A stretch of DNA of 49,280 bases from Sediminibacterium sp. Gen4 (GTDB taxonomy: Bacteria; Bacteroidota; Bacteroidia; Chitinophagales; Chitinophagaceae): positions 1 to 49,280 of the forward strand of contig JACBFI010000026.1 of the NCBI GenBank assembly GCA_013391385.1. The letters are read 5' to 3'. Shown here one piece after another: positions 26,145 to 34,186 of the stretch. The notes under the pieces were generated by a model that searched no databases, had not been told where the DNA came from, and was given only the letters and a program-made list of their open reading frames with translations. Positions within the stretch are counted from its first letter, which is position 1. Each line of letters starts with the position of its first letter. The position numbers and the translations under genes were made by a program.

Positions 26145-26839
26145 TACATTGTATTGCCATAGATGATGAGCCCCTAGCTTTGCAACTGGTTCAGGAATAC
26201 TGCGCGAAGATCTCTTTTCTGAAATTGGAAAAAACTTTTACCAATACGGATGAAGCCATTGCTTTCATGCAGTCGAATCCGGTTGATCTTTTGTTTCTGG
26301 ATATTCAAATGCCAGATATTACCGGTATTCAGTTTTATAAAGGATTGTCTGAAAAACCTCCGGTTATTTTTACCACAGCTTACAAAGATTTCGCAGTAGA
26401 AGGTTTTAATGTAGACGCCGTAGACTATCTACTTAAACCTTTTGAATACGATCGTTTTTTAAAAGCCTGTTATAAAGCCAAAGAATACATTGAGTTTCTT
26501 AGCTCTCAGGAAGTACAACTCAATTCACTGTTTATCAAAGTGAATTATGAGATCATGAAGATCAATCTGAAAGACATTGATCTGATCGAAGCGCTGGACG
26601 ATTATATTAAGATATATATCAAACCCAATCCCGTACTCACATTGATGACATTAAAGAGTATTCAGGAAAAATTACCTCCCAGAGACTTTGTAAGAATACA
26701 CCGTTCTTTCATTATCCCGATTGCTAAAATTGAAAAATTCAGTAAGTCGAAAGTATGGATTGCCGGTAAAGAAATACCCATTGGAAGCAGCTATAGTAGT
26801 GTGTATGATCAATTATTGGAGATTTCAAAAACGAAATAG
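26141..26839 (+). CDS. LytTR-family response regulator
   Basis: The partner of the upstream kinase. The 232-residue protein has a receiver domain (about 1-120) with acidic pocket D8-D9, phosphoacceptor Asp54 in LFLDIQMPDITG, Thr and Lys at TTAYKDFAVEGF and LLKPFEYDRF, followed by a LytTR DNA-binding domain (about 130-230) with V-R-I-H-R-S-F-I-I-P. LytTR regulators usually bind direct repeats upstream of one or a few nearby operons. The only gene beside the pair that is not a kinase or regulator is the secreted protein at 24215, which is a reasonable but untested target. Confidence 0.92.
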   Translation: MIHCIAIDDEPLALQLVQEYCAKISFLKLEKTFTNTDEAIAFMQSNPVDLLFLDIQMPDITGIQFYKGLSEKPPVIFTTAYKDFAVEGFNVDAVDYLLKPFEYDRFLKACYKAKEYIEFLSSQEVQLNSLFIKVNYEIMKINLKDIDLIEALDDYIKIYIKPNPVLTLMTLKSIQEKLPPRDFVRIHRSFIIPIAKIEKFSKSKVWIAGKEIPIGSSYSSVYDQLLEISKTK

Positions 26840-26952
26840 CCATTCCCCGATTTTGATTAGCCCCTCACCTATCAATCGACAGAAAAAATCAACAAAAAGA
26901 TAGTTTTACTCTGTAAATGCTGAAAGGCGTTTCATGCAGGGTTTTAGATAAT

Positions 26953-26994
26953 AAAGTATCACACAGTTGGTCTCAACATAGTGATACTTTTTTT
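26953..26994 (+). terminator. terminator of the two-component operon
   Basis: AAAGTATCAC and GTGATACTTT pair perfectly over ten bases around an 18-base loop and are followed by TTTT on the plus strand. It lies about 110 bases after the regulator stop codon. The dehydrogenase gene begins about 65 bases later. Confidence 0.65.
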
Positions 26995-27060
26995 ATGTCT
27001 ACTATTCTCTTCAGGTGCTCTTTTTTGAATCCATTACCTTTACAGCAAATTTTAACCTGC

Positions 27061-28587
27061 ATGGATTTTTTAGCACAATTAGGCATTCAGTCTGTCAATC
27101 CCGGTGCTTCTACCGGAACCCAGTGGATAGATAGTAAAGCAACTGTAATTCGTTCTTCCTCTCCTGTTGATGGCAAATTGATTGGCACCGTTCAATCAAC
27201 CGATGAAGCTACTTATCAGCGTATCGTACAACAATCTGCCCAGGCATTTGAAGATTGGCGTCAATGGCCGGCACCTAAAAGAGGCGAAATCGTTCGTCAG
27301 GTAGGTGAAGCATTACGCATGTATAAAGAGCCATTAGGGAAACTGGTGAGTTATGAAATGGGGAAGAGTTTGCAGGAGGGATACGGAGAAGTTCAGGAGA
27401 TGATTGATATCTGTGATTTTGCAGTGGGATTATCCAGACAATTACATGGCTTAACCATGCACAGTGAAAGACCCAAACACCGTATGTACGAACAATGGCA
27501 TCCTTTGGGTATTACCGGCATTATTTCCGCTTTCAACTTTCCTGTAGCTGTATGGAGCTGGAATGCTGCACTGGCATGGATTTGTGGTAATACCACGATC
27601 TGGAAGCCCAGTGAAAAAACACCACTTTGCGCCATTGCTGTACAAAATATTGTAGCAGATGTCTTCAAAAAAAATCAGGTACCGGAAGGCGTGAATTGTT
27701 TGATACAAGGCGCTCGTGAAGTAGGTGAATGGATGAGCCAAGACAATCGTATTCCGCTGATCTCAGCAACCGGTTCTACCAGAATGGGTAAGATCGTTGC
27801 TGCAACAGTTGCTGCCAGATTAGGAAAAACCATTCTGGAACTGGGTGGTAACAATGCCATCATCATTTCTAAAGAAGCAGATTTGGATATGGCATTGATC
27901 GGTTGTGTATTTGGGGCAGTAGGTACTGCCGGACAAAGATGTACTACCACACGCAGACTGATCATCCATGAATCAGTATATGAAACATTTAAAGCCAAGT
28001 TGGTGAAGGCTTACGGTCAATTGAGAATTGGCGATCCATTGGATACCAAAAATCATGTGGGCCCATTAATCGATCAAGATGCCGTACAGTTGTATTTGAA
28101 ATCGATAGAAGCCTGCAAAGAACAGGGTGGTAAATTTATAGTGGAACCGGGTGTATTGGAGGGTGCAGGATATGAAAGTGGTTGTTATGTAAAACCGTGT
28201 ATTGCTGAAGCTGAAAATCATTTCCCAGTAGTACAACATGAAACATTTGCACCGATATTATACCTCATGAAATACCGTGATCTGGATGAAGCCATTGCGT
28301 TACAAAATGGTGTACCACAAGGACTTTCTTCTGCCATCATGACATTGAATATGCGAGAAGCTGAGCAGTTTCTTTCACATGCAGGAAGCGATTGCGGTAT
28401 TGCGAATGTGAACATTGGTACCAGCGGTGCAGAAATTGGTGGGGCATTTGGTGGCGAAAAAGAAACCGGTGGTGGAAGAGAAAGTGGAAGCGATGCATGG
28501 AAAGCCTATATGCGTCGTCAAACCAATACCATCAACTGGAGTACGCAATTACCTCTAGCACAAGGCATTCAATTTGATTTATCCTAA
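27061..28587 (+). CDS. ALDH7-family aldehyde dehydrogenase (aminoadipate-semialdehyde type)
   Basis: An NAD(P)-dependent aldehyde dehydrogenase of 508 residues, closest by motif to the ALDH7/AmaB group that oxidises α-aminoadipate semialdehyde in lysine breakdown. Seen: FNFPVAVWSWNAALAWICGN (about 158-177), W-K-P-S-E-K-T-P with Lys182, catalytic Glu260 in LELGGNNAII and catalytic Cys294 in GQRCTTTRR; the ALDH7-typical GTSGAEIGGAFGGEKETGGGRESGSDAWKAYMRRQT appears near the C-terminus. I chose the ATG at 27061, where the family begins, instead of the upstream in-frame ATG at 26917, which would cover the terminator at 26953-26994. The substrate is inferred only from the family. Confidence 0.92.
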   Translation: MDFLAQLGIQSVNPGASTGTQWIDSKATVIRSSSPVDGKLIGTVQSTDEATYQRIVQQSAQAFEDWRQWPAPKRGEIVRQVGEALRMYKEPLGKLVSYEMGKSLQEGYGEVQEMIDICDFAVGLSRQLHGLTMHSERPKHRMYEQWHPLGITGIISAFNFPVAVWSWNAALAWICGNTTIWKPSEKTPLCAIAVQNIVADVFKKNQVPEGVNCLIQGAREVGEWMSQDNRIPLISATGSTRMGKIVAATVAARLGKTILELGGNNAIIISKEADLDMALIGCVFGAVGTAGQRCTTTRRLIIHESVYETFKAKLVKAYGQLRIGDPLDTKNHVGPLIDQDAVQLYLKSIEACKEQGGKFIVEPGVLEGAGYESGCYVKPCIAEAENHFPVVQHETFAPILYLMKYRDLDEAIALQNGVPQGLSSAIMTLNMREAEQFLSHAGSDCGIANVNIGTSGAEIGGAFGGEKETGGGRESGSDAWKAYMRRQTNTINWSTQLPLAQGIQFDLS

Positions 28588-28593
28588 ACCACT

Positions 28594-29115
28594 ATGAATA
28601 TTTCTGTATCAGATGCCATCAACCTCTTAAGCAGAACACCCCAAGTACTGGAAGACTTATTGTTAGGTATTCCGGATACACTCCTTCATGCCAATGAAGG
28701 AGATGATAGTTGGAGTCCGTATGATGTGGTGGGGCATCTGATACATGGAGAGAAAACAGATTGGATTCCTAGAATGAAGATTTGTTTATCGGATGATGAC
28801 CATAAAACCTTCACCCCTTTTGATCGTTTCGCTCAATTTGAAGACAGCAAGGGGAAATCACTCCCCGAACTCTTACAAGCGTTTCGCAAACTTCGTGAAG
28901 AGAATATAGCAACCCTTCAAAGCTTCCACCTTAGTTCCGAAGATTTTAAAAGAACTGCTATACACCCTGCTTTTGGAACAGTAACACTGCAACAACTATT
29001 GGCTACTTGGGTGGTGCATGATCAGAATCATATTTATCAGATCACCAGAACCATTTCGCACCAGTACCAAGATGAGACAGGGCCTTGGAGAGCTTATTTA
29101 AGAATAATTCAATAG
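28594..29115 (+). CDS. DinB-superfamily protein (first copy)
   Basis: A 173-residue four-helix-bundle protein of the DinB/YfiT-like superfamily. Metal-ligand-like His residues occur at the expected places: V-V-G-H-L-I-H-G-E (about 45-53) and V-V-H-D-Q-N-H-I (about 140-147). Family members include thiol transferases and metal-dependent hydrolases, but most have no assigned role. It starts 6 bases after the dehydrogenase stop, so they are co-transcribed. A second DinB-type gene lies at 31511. No substrate can be named. Confidence 0.82.
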   Translation: MNISVSDAINLLSRTPQVLEDLLLGIPDTLLHANEGDDSWSPYDVVGHLIHGEKTDWIPRMKICLSDDDHKTFTPFDRFAQFEDSKGKSLPELLQAFRKLREENIATLQSFHLSSEDFKRTAIHPAFGTVTLQQLLATWVVHDQNHIYQITRTISHQYQDETGPWRAYLRIIQ

Positions 29116-29174
29116 GTACTAAACCTGGCTGAAGATCAATTGTAATAGTGAAGAACAATTTGTCAAGGATAAAT

Positions 29175-29654
29175 ATGGCACTAAAAACCAAAGCAATCAT
29201 TGAGGAATCGAATGGCATGACATTTATTGGTATTGGTACATCCATGGCTGAAAAGTTTGTCAAAAAAGGAGTCAAGCGTTGCATTTGCACCCTTAATGGG
29301 AAATCGAATCTGCATGTTGCGCTACAATCCAGAAAAGAAGAAGGGTATTTCATTTATATCAGCAAGCGAGTATTAAAAGAATTGAGCCTGAAAAAAGGAA
29401 TGACGGTACAAATGGAGCTAAAAGAGGATGAGAGTCAGTTTCAATTTGAAGAAGCCGAAGAATGGAATGAAGTACTTGCAACAGATCCAATTGCCAAAGA
29501 CATATTTGATCAATTGACACCCGGTAACCAACGAAGTATTTTGTATTTAATTACACGCGTTAAATCATCTGAAAAAAGAATTGAAAGATCACTCCATATC
29601 GCGGAACAACTCAAAAGAGGTATTCACAGTGCTGCTAAACTGATGAAGAAATAA
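29175..29654 (+). CDS. DUF1905/OmdA-type (YdeI-like) protein
   Basis: The 159-residue protein has an N-terminal DUF1905-like β-barrel (about 1-80: K-A-I-I-E-E-S-N-G-M-T-F-I, G-V-K-R-C-I-C-T-L-N-G, Y-F-I-Y-I-S-K-R-V-L-K-E-L) and a C-terminal helical part resembling bacteriocin-resistance YdeI/OmpD-associated domains (about 95-155: L-T-P-G-N-Q-R-S-I-L-Y-L-I-T-R-V-K-S-S-E-K-R-I-E-R). Such two-domain proteins are common in Bacteroidota and have no firm function. A GTG at 29148 would extend it by nine residues; I prefer the ATG at 29175. The 161-base gap that follows, to the subtilase start, shows nothing clear. Confidence 0.78.
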   Translation: MALKTKAIIEESNGMTFIGIGTSMAEKFVKKGVKRCICTLNGKSNLHVALQSRKEEGYFIYISKRVLKELSLKKGMTVQMELKEDESQFQFEEAEEWNEVLATDPIAKDIFDQLTPGNQRSILYLITRVKSSEKRIERSLHIAEQLKRGIHSAAKLMKK

Positions 29655-29815
29655 ATGCCCATCGATCTGTAAAATTGTTAAGGAAAACTAAAAAAAGAAG
29701 CGTAGCCCATTGAGCTCCCCCATCTAGGCGCCAAGATTTTCCTAAATCATGTGGCATCGGTTATTTTTTCATTATCATTACGGAAATTTGTGCTGATCGT
29801 TAAACTATACATTCG

Positions 29816-31504
29816 ATGCTTCGCGGGATTCTCAGCTTAATAGCCATACCATTTTCTGTGCTGGTTCTTCATGCACAACAGGTTCCTAAGACCTGGTTTC
29901 ATATGGACTATCATAAAGACTCATTCTACGGAATCAGTTTATACAAAGCCTACGACTATTTAAAAGAGCGCAATAAAAAAAGTGAACCCATTATTGTTGC
30001 AGTGCTTGACTCCGGTATCGACACTACCCATGAAGACCTGAAGTCGGTACTTTGGCGTAACCCAAAAGAAATTCCGGGAAATAATAAAGATGATGATGGT
30101 AATGGATATGTAGATGATGTATATGGATGGAATTTCTTAGGTAATAAAGATGGTAGAAATATTAAAAAAGCATCTGATGAACGTTCAAGGATTTTTCACA
30201 GATGGAAAGATCAGTTTGCGAATAAAAATCTGAATCCGGAAGAAATGACACAGCAACAGCGTGAGCAATTCTTTATCTGGAAAAAAGCCTTGAACCAGAT
30301 GAATTTTAGTCACGAGGAGCAAATGGAATTGATGTTTGTTGAAGTGACAGCGAAGGCATTAAAAAAGCATGACAAGATCCTACGTCAGGAAATGGGATGT
30401 GAGGAATATACCTCTGAAAAGCTCGAAAAATTTCAGCCAATCAGCAAAATGGGGAAAGAAGCGAAGTTGGGCTTTCTTACCTGTATGAAAATGATTGGAT
30501 TGGATGCAGAAGAAAAGAATACGGTCTTATTATCTCAATTAGAGGAATATATTGATGGTAAGAAAACAGCTTTTGAATCGAAAGAAAAAGCACCGCGTGA
30601 TTATCGTGCAGAAATCATTGGGGATAATTATTACAATTTTAATGACCGCTTTTATGGGAATGGCGATGTGATGGGTCCCAACCCTGATCATGGTACGCAT
30701 GTAAGTGGATTGATCGCCGCTCAGCGAAACAACGGTATCGGTATTGATGGTGTGGCAGACAATGTTCGTATCATGATGTTACGTGTGGTACCGGATGGAG
30801 ATGAATACGATAAAGATGTGGCACTCGCCATACGTTATGCAGTTGATCATGGTGCCAAAGTCATCAATATGAGTTTTGGCAAATCATTCTCACCGGAAAA
30901 AAACTGGGTAGACAGTGCCATTCATTACGCAGAGCAGAAAGATGTACTGGTATTACATTCATCCGGTAATGATGGGGATAATATTGATGAAAAAGATGTG
31001 TTCCCAAATCCATGGTTACAACAGTGGAATACACTGGCCGGCAATTATATTACAGTAGGTGCGAGTAGCGATCCAAAAATTAGCGGCAGTATCAGTGCAG
31101 AGTTTAGTAATTATGGTAAACAGAAAGTGGATTTGTTTGCACCTGGTGTCAAAATTTATTCTACGATGCCGGGAGGCAACAAATACGGTAATCAGCAGGG
31201 TACCAGTATGGCCACTCCGATTGTTAGCGGTATAGCAGCAATGATACGGTCCTATTATCCACAGTTAACTGCTGCTCAAGTAAAACAGATTATCGAAAAA
31301 TCAGTACTGATTCCTGAATCATCTGCTTATTGTTTCCGTCCGGGCGAGAAAGCCACCATTGTGCCTTTCACTGAATTATCAAGAACCGGAGGTATTGTAA
31401 ATGCTTACAATGCAATGGTGACTGCGGAACAATGGATTCAGCAAGCGAATAAGCCGACTACAGAAACCAAGATCACCAATGTTAAGAAGAATAAGTCACA
31501 CTAA
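29816..31504 (+). CDS. subtilisin-like S8 peptidase with a large insertion
   Basis: A secreted serine protease of 562 residues with signal peptide MLRGILSLIAIPFSVLVLHA. The triad is Asp65 (VAVLDSGIDTTHEDL), His292 (DHGTHVSG) and Ser464 (GTSMATP); the oxyanion Asn385 is in HSSGNDGD. In subtilisin the Asp and His are about 32 residues apart; here they are 227 apart, and residues about 110-270 form an inserted, helical, charged segment. A DDDGNGYVDD stretch right after the Asp (about 92-101) looks like a calcium-binding loop. There is no obvious type IX sorting domain at the C-terminus. It is 6 bases upstream of the second DinB-type gene. The target is unknown. Confidence 0.9.
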   Translation: MLRGILSLIAIPFSVLVLHAQQVPKTWFHMDYHKDSFYGISLYKAYDYLKERNKKSEPIIVAVLDSGIDTTHEDLKSVLWRNPKEIPGNNKDDDGNGYVDDVYGWNFLGNKDGRNIKKASDERSRIFHRWKDQFANKNLNPEEMTQQQREQFFIWKKALNQMNFSHEEQMELMFVEVTAKALKKHDKILRQEMGCEEYTSEKLEKFQPISKMGKEAKLGFLTCMKMIGLDAEEKNTVLLSQLEEYIDGKKTAFESKEKAPRDYRAEIIGDNYYNFNDRFYGNGDVMGPNPDHGTHVSGLIAAQRNNGIGIDGVADNVRIMMLRVVPDGDEYDKDVALAIRYAVDHGAKVINMSFGKSFSPEKNWVDSAIHYAEQKDVLVLHSSGNDGDNIDEKDVFPNPWLQQWNTLAGNYITVGASSDPKISGSISAEFSNYGKQKVDLFAPGVKIYSTMPGGNKYGNQQGTSMATPIVSGIAAMIRSYYPQLTAAQVKQIIEKSVLIPESSAYCFRPGEKATIVPFTELSRTGGIVNAYNAMVTAEQWIQQANKPTTETKITNVKKNKSH

Positions 31505-31510
31505 TCTTTT

Positions 31511-32020
31511 ATGAGCAGACCACAACCCGGTGAGTACAATCCATTTTTCGAGCGATACATCCAGCAAACCAAAGCACAAGATGCACATTCTTTAATGGCT
31601 GAATTGAGCACTGTTCTTGAAAATTTTTATACCAGTTTACCAGAATCAAAAGCAGACTATGCTTACGCACCGGGTAAATGGACTTTAAAGGAGGTTTTGC
31701 AACACGTTACCGATACAGAAAGAATCTTCAGTTATCGTTTATTGAGGGTTGCCAGAAAAGATACTACCCCACTCCCTTCTTTTGAAGAGAATGATTATGT
31801 TGCAAACGCTGATGCCAATAGAAGGAGTTTTGATGCTATTAAACAAGAATTCTTAGCGGTAAGAAGATCCAGTAACCTATTGATCGAATCACTTACAGAA
31901 ACGCAATTAAGCAACAAAGGCGTGGTAAGTAATACTGAAACCTCCGCCAATGCAATCGCTTTCATATTATTTGGGCACTTGATGCATCATAAGGCGGTGA
32001 TTGAGGAGAGATATTTGTAG
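31511..32020 (+). CDS. DinB-superfamily protein (second copy)
   Basis: A 169-residue DinB_2-type four-helix protein. Candidate metal ligands are His in V-L-Q-H-V-T-D-T-E (about 65-73) and His-His in G-H-L-M-H-H-K-A-V (about 155-163), with K-W-T-L-K-E-V-L as the usual motif just before. It is not a close duplicate of the DinB-type gene at 28594. It follows the subtilase by 6 bases on the same strand and is immediately followed by the composite element copy B. Function unknown. Confidence 0.85.
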   Translation: MSRPQPGEYNPFFERYIQQTKAQDAHSLMAELSTVLENFYTSLPESKADYAYAPGKWTLKEVLQHVTDTERIFSYRLLRVARKDTTPLPSFEENDYVANADANRRSFDAIKQEFLAVRRSSNLLIESLTETQLSNKGVVSNTETSANAIAFILFGHLMHHKAVIEERYL

Positions 32021-32113
32021 GTAGCTTATGGTTCATGGCTTATGGTCCATAGTAGAAGAAAGACTAACTTTAAAATAAGAAGAGGCTGTATCAAGTATCT
32101 GATACAGCCTCTT
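32021..32113. repeat. composite intergenic element, copy B (word repeat plus terminator hairpin)
   Basis: GCTTATGGTTCATGGC, TTATGGTCCAT and AGTAGAAGAAAGA (32024-32063) are followed by the hairpin at 32080-32113. Shared words and the near-identical hairpin show it is a second copy of the element at 13507-13628. It fills the whole gap between convergent genes (DinB and YceI), whereas copy A sits behind metK. Confidence 0.75.
32080..32113. terminator. bidirectional terminator between dinB-type and yceI-type genes
   Basis: Arms AAGAGGCTGTATCA and TGATACAGCCTCTT pair perfectly over 14 bases around a 6-base loop, with T-rich flanks on both strands (TTTATT on plus, CTTATTTT on minus). It lies between two convergent genes, so it can end both transcripts. 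Confidence 0.8.
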
Positions 32114-32133
32114 TTTATTAGTATCTGCTATTA

Positions 32134-32694
32134 TTATTTAGCAAACAAATGAATTGCTAACTGTACATCTTTAGCAGGACCATTGTACAAAATACCGAAA
32201 GCGGTTCTGTCTACACTGAAATATGCCTGACCAAACAGACCTTTTTCACTGGCGCTGCGGATATTCGCATTGAATTTAACAGCAACAGTAGCACCTTTAA
32301 TATTCAGGTTACCGTTGATCTCGCAAGTACCTTCTCCAGTATAGTTTACACCTGTAATCGTGTAAGTAGCTTCGCCAAATTTAGCTACATCAAAAAAGTC
32401 TGCAGATTTCAAGTGACCGGCTAATCTGTCACCAGCCCCATCAGTTACTTTCAGGTTGGCCAGATCAATTACGAAACTACCTCCTGTCAATTTACCATCC
32501 TCTACCTGAACCTGTCCACTTTTCACAGTGAAAGAACCGGTATGATAGTCGCCAGCTTTAGAACCGATCCAGTCAACACGGCTCTTCTCAGCAACGACAT
32601 TCAATGTGATAGGTGCTTTTTTATTTTCACCTGTAAAAGAAGAAAGGCCGATCAATAATGCGGCACTCATCAAGGTCAAAAATGCTTTTTTCAT
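32134..32694 (-). CDS. YceI family periplasmic protein
   Basis: A 186-residue protein with a signal peptide (MKKAFLTLMSAALLIGLSSFTG) followed by the YceI lipocalin-like β-barrel (about 28-186): S-R-V-D-W-I-G-S-K-A, H-T-G-S-F-T-V-K, D-L-A-N-L-K-V-T-D, H-L-K-S-A-D-F-F-D-V and F-G-I-L-Y. YceI proteins bind polyisoprenoid-like lipids and are often induced by stress or base. The chosen start ATG at 32694 gives the signal peptide; longer in-frame starts would run into the promoter at 32730-32760. Divergent from sucC; convergent with the second DinB gene. Confidence 0.9.
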   Translation of the reverse strand: MKKAFLTLMSAALLIGLSSFTGENKKAPITLNVVAEKSRVDWIGSKAGDYHTGSFTVKSGQVQVEDGKLTGGSFVIDLANLKVTDGAGDRLAGHLKSADFFDVAKFGEATYTITGVNYTGEGTCEINGNLNIKGATVAVKFNANIRSASEKGLFGQAYFSVDRTAFGILYNGPAKDVQLAIHLFAK

Positions 32695-32729
32695 AATGTT
32701 TTTTGTTTTTACAGTTTTTGTAAGCATCG

Positions 32730-32760
32730 TAAAATTACGGGGAATTAATGTTACAACAAT
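32730..32760 (-). promoter_or_regulatory. promoter of the yceI-type gene
   Basis: ATTG (32757-32760) is followed by 19 bases and then TAATTTTA (32730-32737) on the minus strand, one mismatch from TAnnTTTG. It is 35 bases before the ATG at 32694 and supports that start. Confidence 0.5.
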
Positions 32761-32795
32761 AAAATTTCGCCTTAAATCTGAATGCCTGATTCTCT

Positions 32796-32803
32796 TATCT
32801 TCG
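32796..32803 (+). promoter_or_regulatory. −7 box for sucC
   Basis: TATCTTCG differs by one base from TAnnTTTG and lies 14 bases before the sucC ATG at 32818. No −33 box at the usual spacing. Confidence 0.35.
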
Positions 32804-32817
32804 CAAAAATTTTCCGT

Positions 32818-34029
32818 ATGAATCTTCACGAATATCAAGCCAAGGAATTGCTGAAAAAATACAATGTACCGGTGCAGGAAGGCATTGCGGTAGACACAGT
32901 AATGGCAGCCGAAGAGGCGTATCGCCAGATTAAGACCCAAACCGGTAATAATTTTGCTGTTATAAAGGCTCAAATCCATGCCGGCGGACGTGGTAAGGGT
33001 AAAATTGAGGGTACAGAACAGCGTGGTGTGGCCGTGGCTAAGAGTGTTGAAGATGTGGCTACCATCGCTAAAAATATTCTAGGTGGCACTCTGGTGACCA
33101 TCCAAACCGGTCCGAGCGGTAAAAAAGTAAACAAAATCCTGATCGCTCAGGATGTATATTATCCCGGTCCTAACCCAGTAAAAGAGTTTTACCTGTCGAT
33201 CCTGCTTGATCGTGCCAAGGGCATGAATGTGATCATGTACAGCACTGAGGGGGGTATGGATATTGAAGAAGTAGCGCATAACACCCCGGATAAGATCTTT
33301 AAAGAGTGGGTTCACCCGGGTGGTGGTTTACAAGGTTTTCAGGCGCGTAAGATCGCTTTCAATCTGGGTCTGAGCGGAGAAGCTTTCAAAAACTGCGTGA
33401 AATTTGTCACCAACCTCTACAATGCATATGTGGGATTGGATTGTGGAATGTTAGAAATCAATCCATTGTTCAAGACCAGTGATGAAAAGATCATTGCAGT
33501 AGACTGTAAAATGAATATCGACGACAACGCTTTGATGCGTCACGCAGATACTGCTGCTTTACGAGATGTATCAGAAGAAGATCCTACTGAAGTAGAAGCC
33601 GGACAATACAACCTGAACTTTGTAAAGCTGGATGGTAACGTAGGTTGTATGGTAAACGGCGCCGGTTTGGCGATGGCTACCATGGATATGATCAAGTTAA
33701 GTGGCGGTGAGCCTGCCAACTTCCTAGACGTAGGAGGTACTGCAAACGCTCAAACAGTAGAAGCCGGATTCCGTATCATCATGAAAGATCCGAATGTAAA
33801 AGCCATTCTGATCAACATCTTTGGTGGTATTGTTCGTTGTGATCGTGTTGCTGCCGGGGTAATCGAAGCGTATAATAAACTGGGCAATATTGAAATCCCT
33901 ATCATCGTAAGACTACAGGGCACCAATGCTGTTGAGGCGAAGAAACTGATCGATGAAAGTGGATTGAAAGTACAATCCGCTATCGAACTCAGCGAAGCTG
34001 CCGATCTGGTGAAGAAAGCAGTTGCTTAA
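32818..34029 (+). CDS. sucC: succinyl-CoA synthetase β subunit
   Basis: The ADP-forming subunit of the TCA-cycle enzyme that interconverts succinyl-CoA and succinate with nucleotide phosphorylation. The 403-residue protein begins MNLHEYQAKELLKKYNVP and contains the ATP-grasp domain (about 1-230; K-A-Q-I-H-A-G-G-R-G-K-G near 46-57) and the C-terminal ligase domain (L-D-V-G-G-T-A near 300, I-N-I-F-G-G-I-V-R-C-D near 335). The ATG at 32818 is the family start. It is transcribed alone: a terminator follows immediately and no sucD is in the window. Confidence 0.96.
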   Translation: MNLHEYQAKELLKKYNVPVQEGIAVDTVMAAEEAYRQIKTQTGNNFAVIKAQIHAGGRGKGKIEGTEQRGVAVAKSVEDVATIAKNILGGTLVTIQTGPSGKKVNKILIAQDVYYPGPNPVKEFYLSILLDRAKGMNVIMYSTEGGMDIEEVAHNTPDKIFKEWVHPGGGLQGFQARKIAFNLGLSGEAFKNCVKFVTNLYNAYVGLDCGMLEINPLFKTSDEKIIAVDCKMNIDDNALMRHADTAALRDVSEEDPTEVEAGQYNLNFVKLDGNVGCMVNGAGLAMATMDMIKLSGGEPANFLDVGGTANAQTVEAGFRIIMKDPNVKAILINIFGGIVRCDRVAAGVIEAYNKLGNIEIPIIVRLQGTNAVEAKKLIDESGLKVQSAIELSEAADLVKKAVA

Positions 34030-34047
34030 TTAAAACTTTGAGAATAC

Positions 34048-34078
34048 AAAAGCCCTGGCCGCAAGCCGGGGCTTTTTT
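34048..34078 (+). terminator. sucC terminator
   Basis: AAAAGCCCTGGC pairs with GCCGGGGCTTTT (one T·G pair) around a 5-base loop and is followed by TT. It begins 19 bases after the sucC stop codon. Confidence 0.9.
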
Positions 34079-34175
34079 GCTGCAAGCCGCAAGCTACAAG
34101 CTTCAAGTGATCACAAAAACCTTGTAGTATGCAACTTGTGGCGTGCAGCTTGTGGCTTCTAGCTTGCAGCTTATA
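34078..34175. repeat. GCAAGC/GCTTGC word-repeat palindrome
   Basis: The gap between the sucC terminator and the SprT-like gene is made of repeated GCAAGC, GCTACAAGC and their complements: GCTGCAAGC at its left edge and GCTTGCAGC at its right edge are perfect inverted repeats, with CTTCAAG and CTTGTAG inside. It can fold as an imperfect long hairpin. No coding capacity. Confidence 0.65.
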
Positions 34176-34186
34176 CCTAATAGCTT

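Noticed and set aside
29655-29815. 161-base gap before the subtilase
   Set aside because: AGGAAAA and TTTTCCT are seven-base inverted repeats 60 bases apart without other support; no promoter boxes found.
28594-32020. two DinB-type genes as a recent duplication
   Set aside because: The two proteins share only the general fold and the His positions; the rest of the sequence differs.
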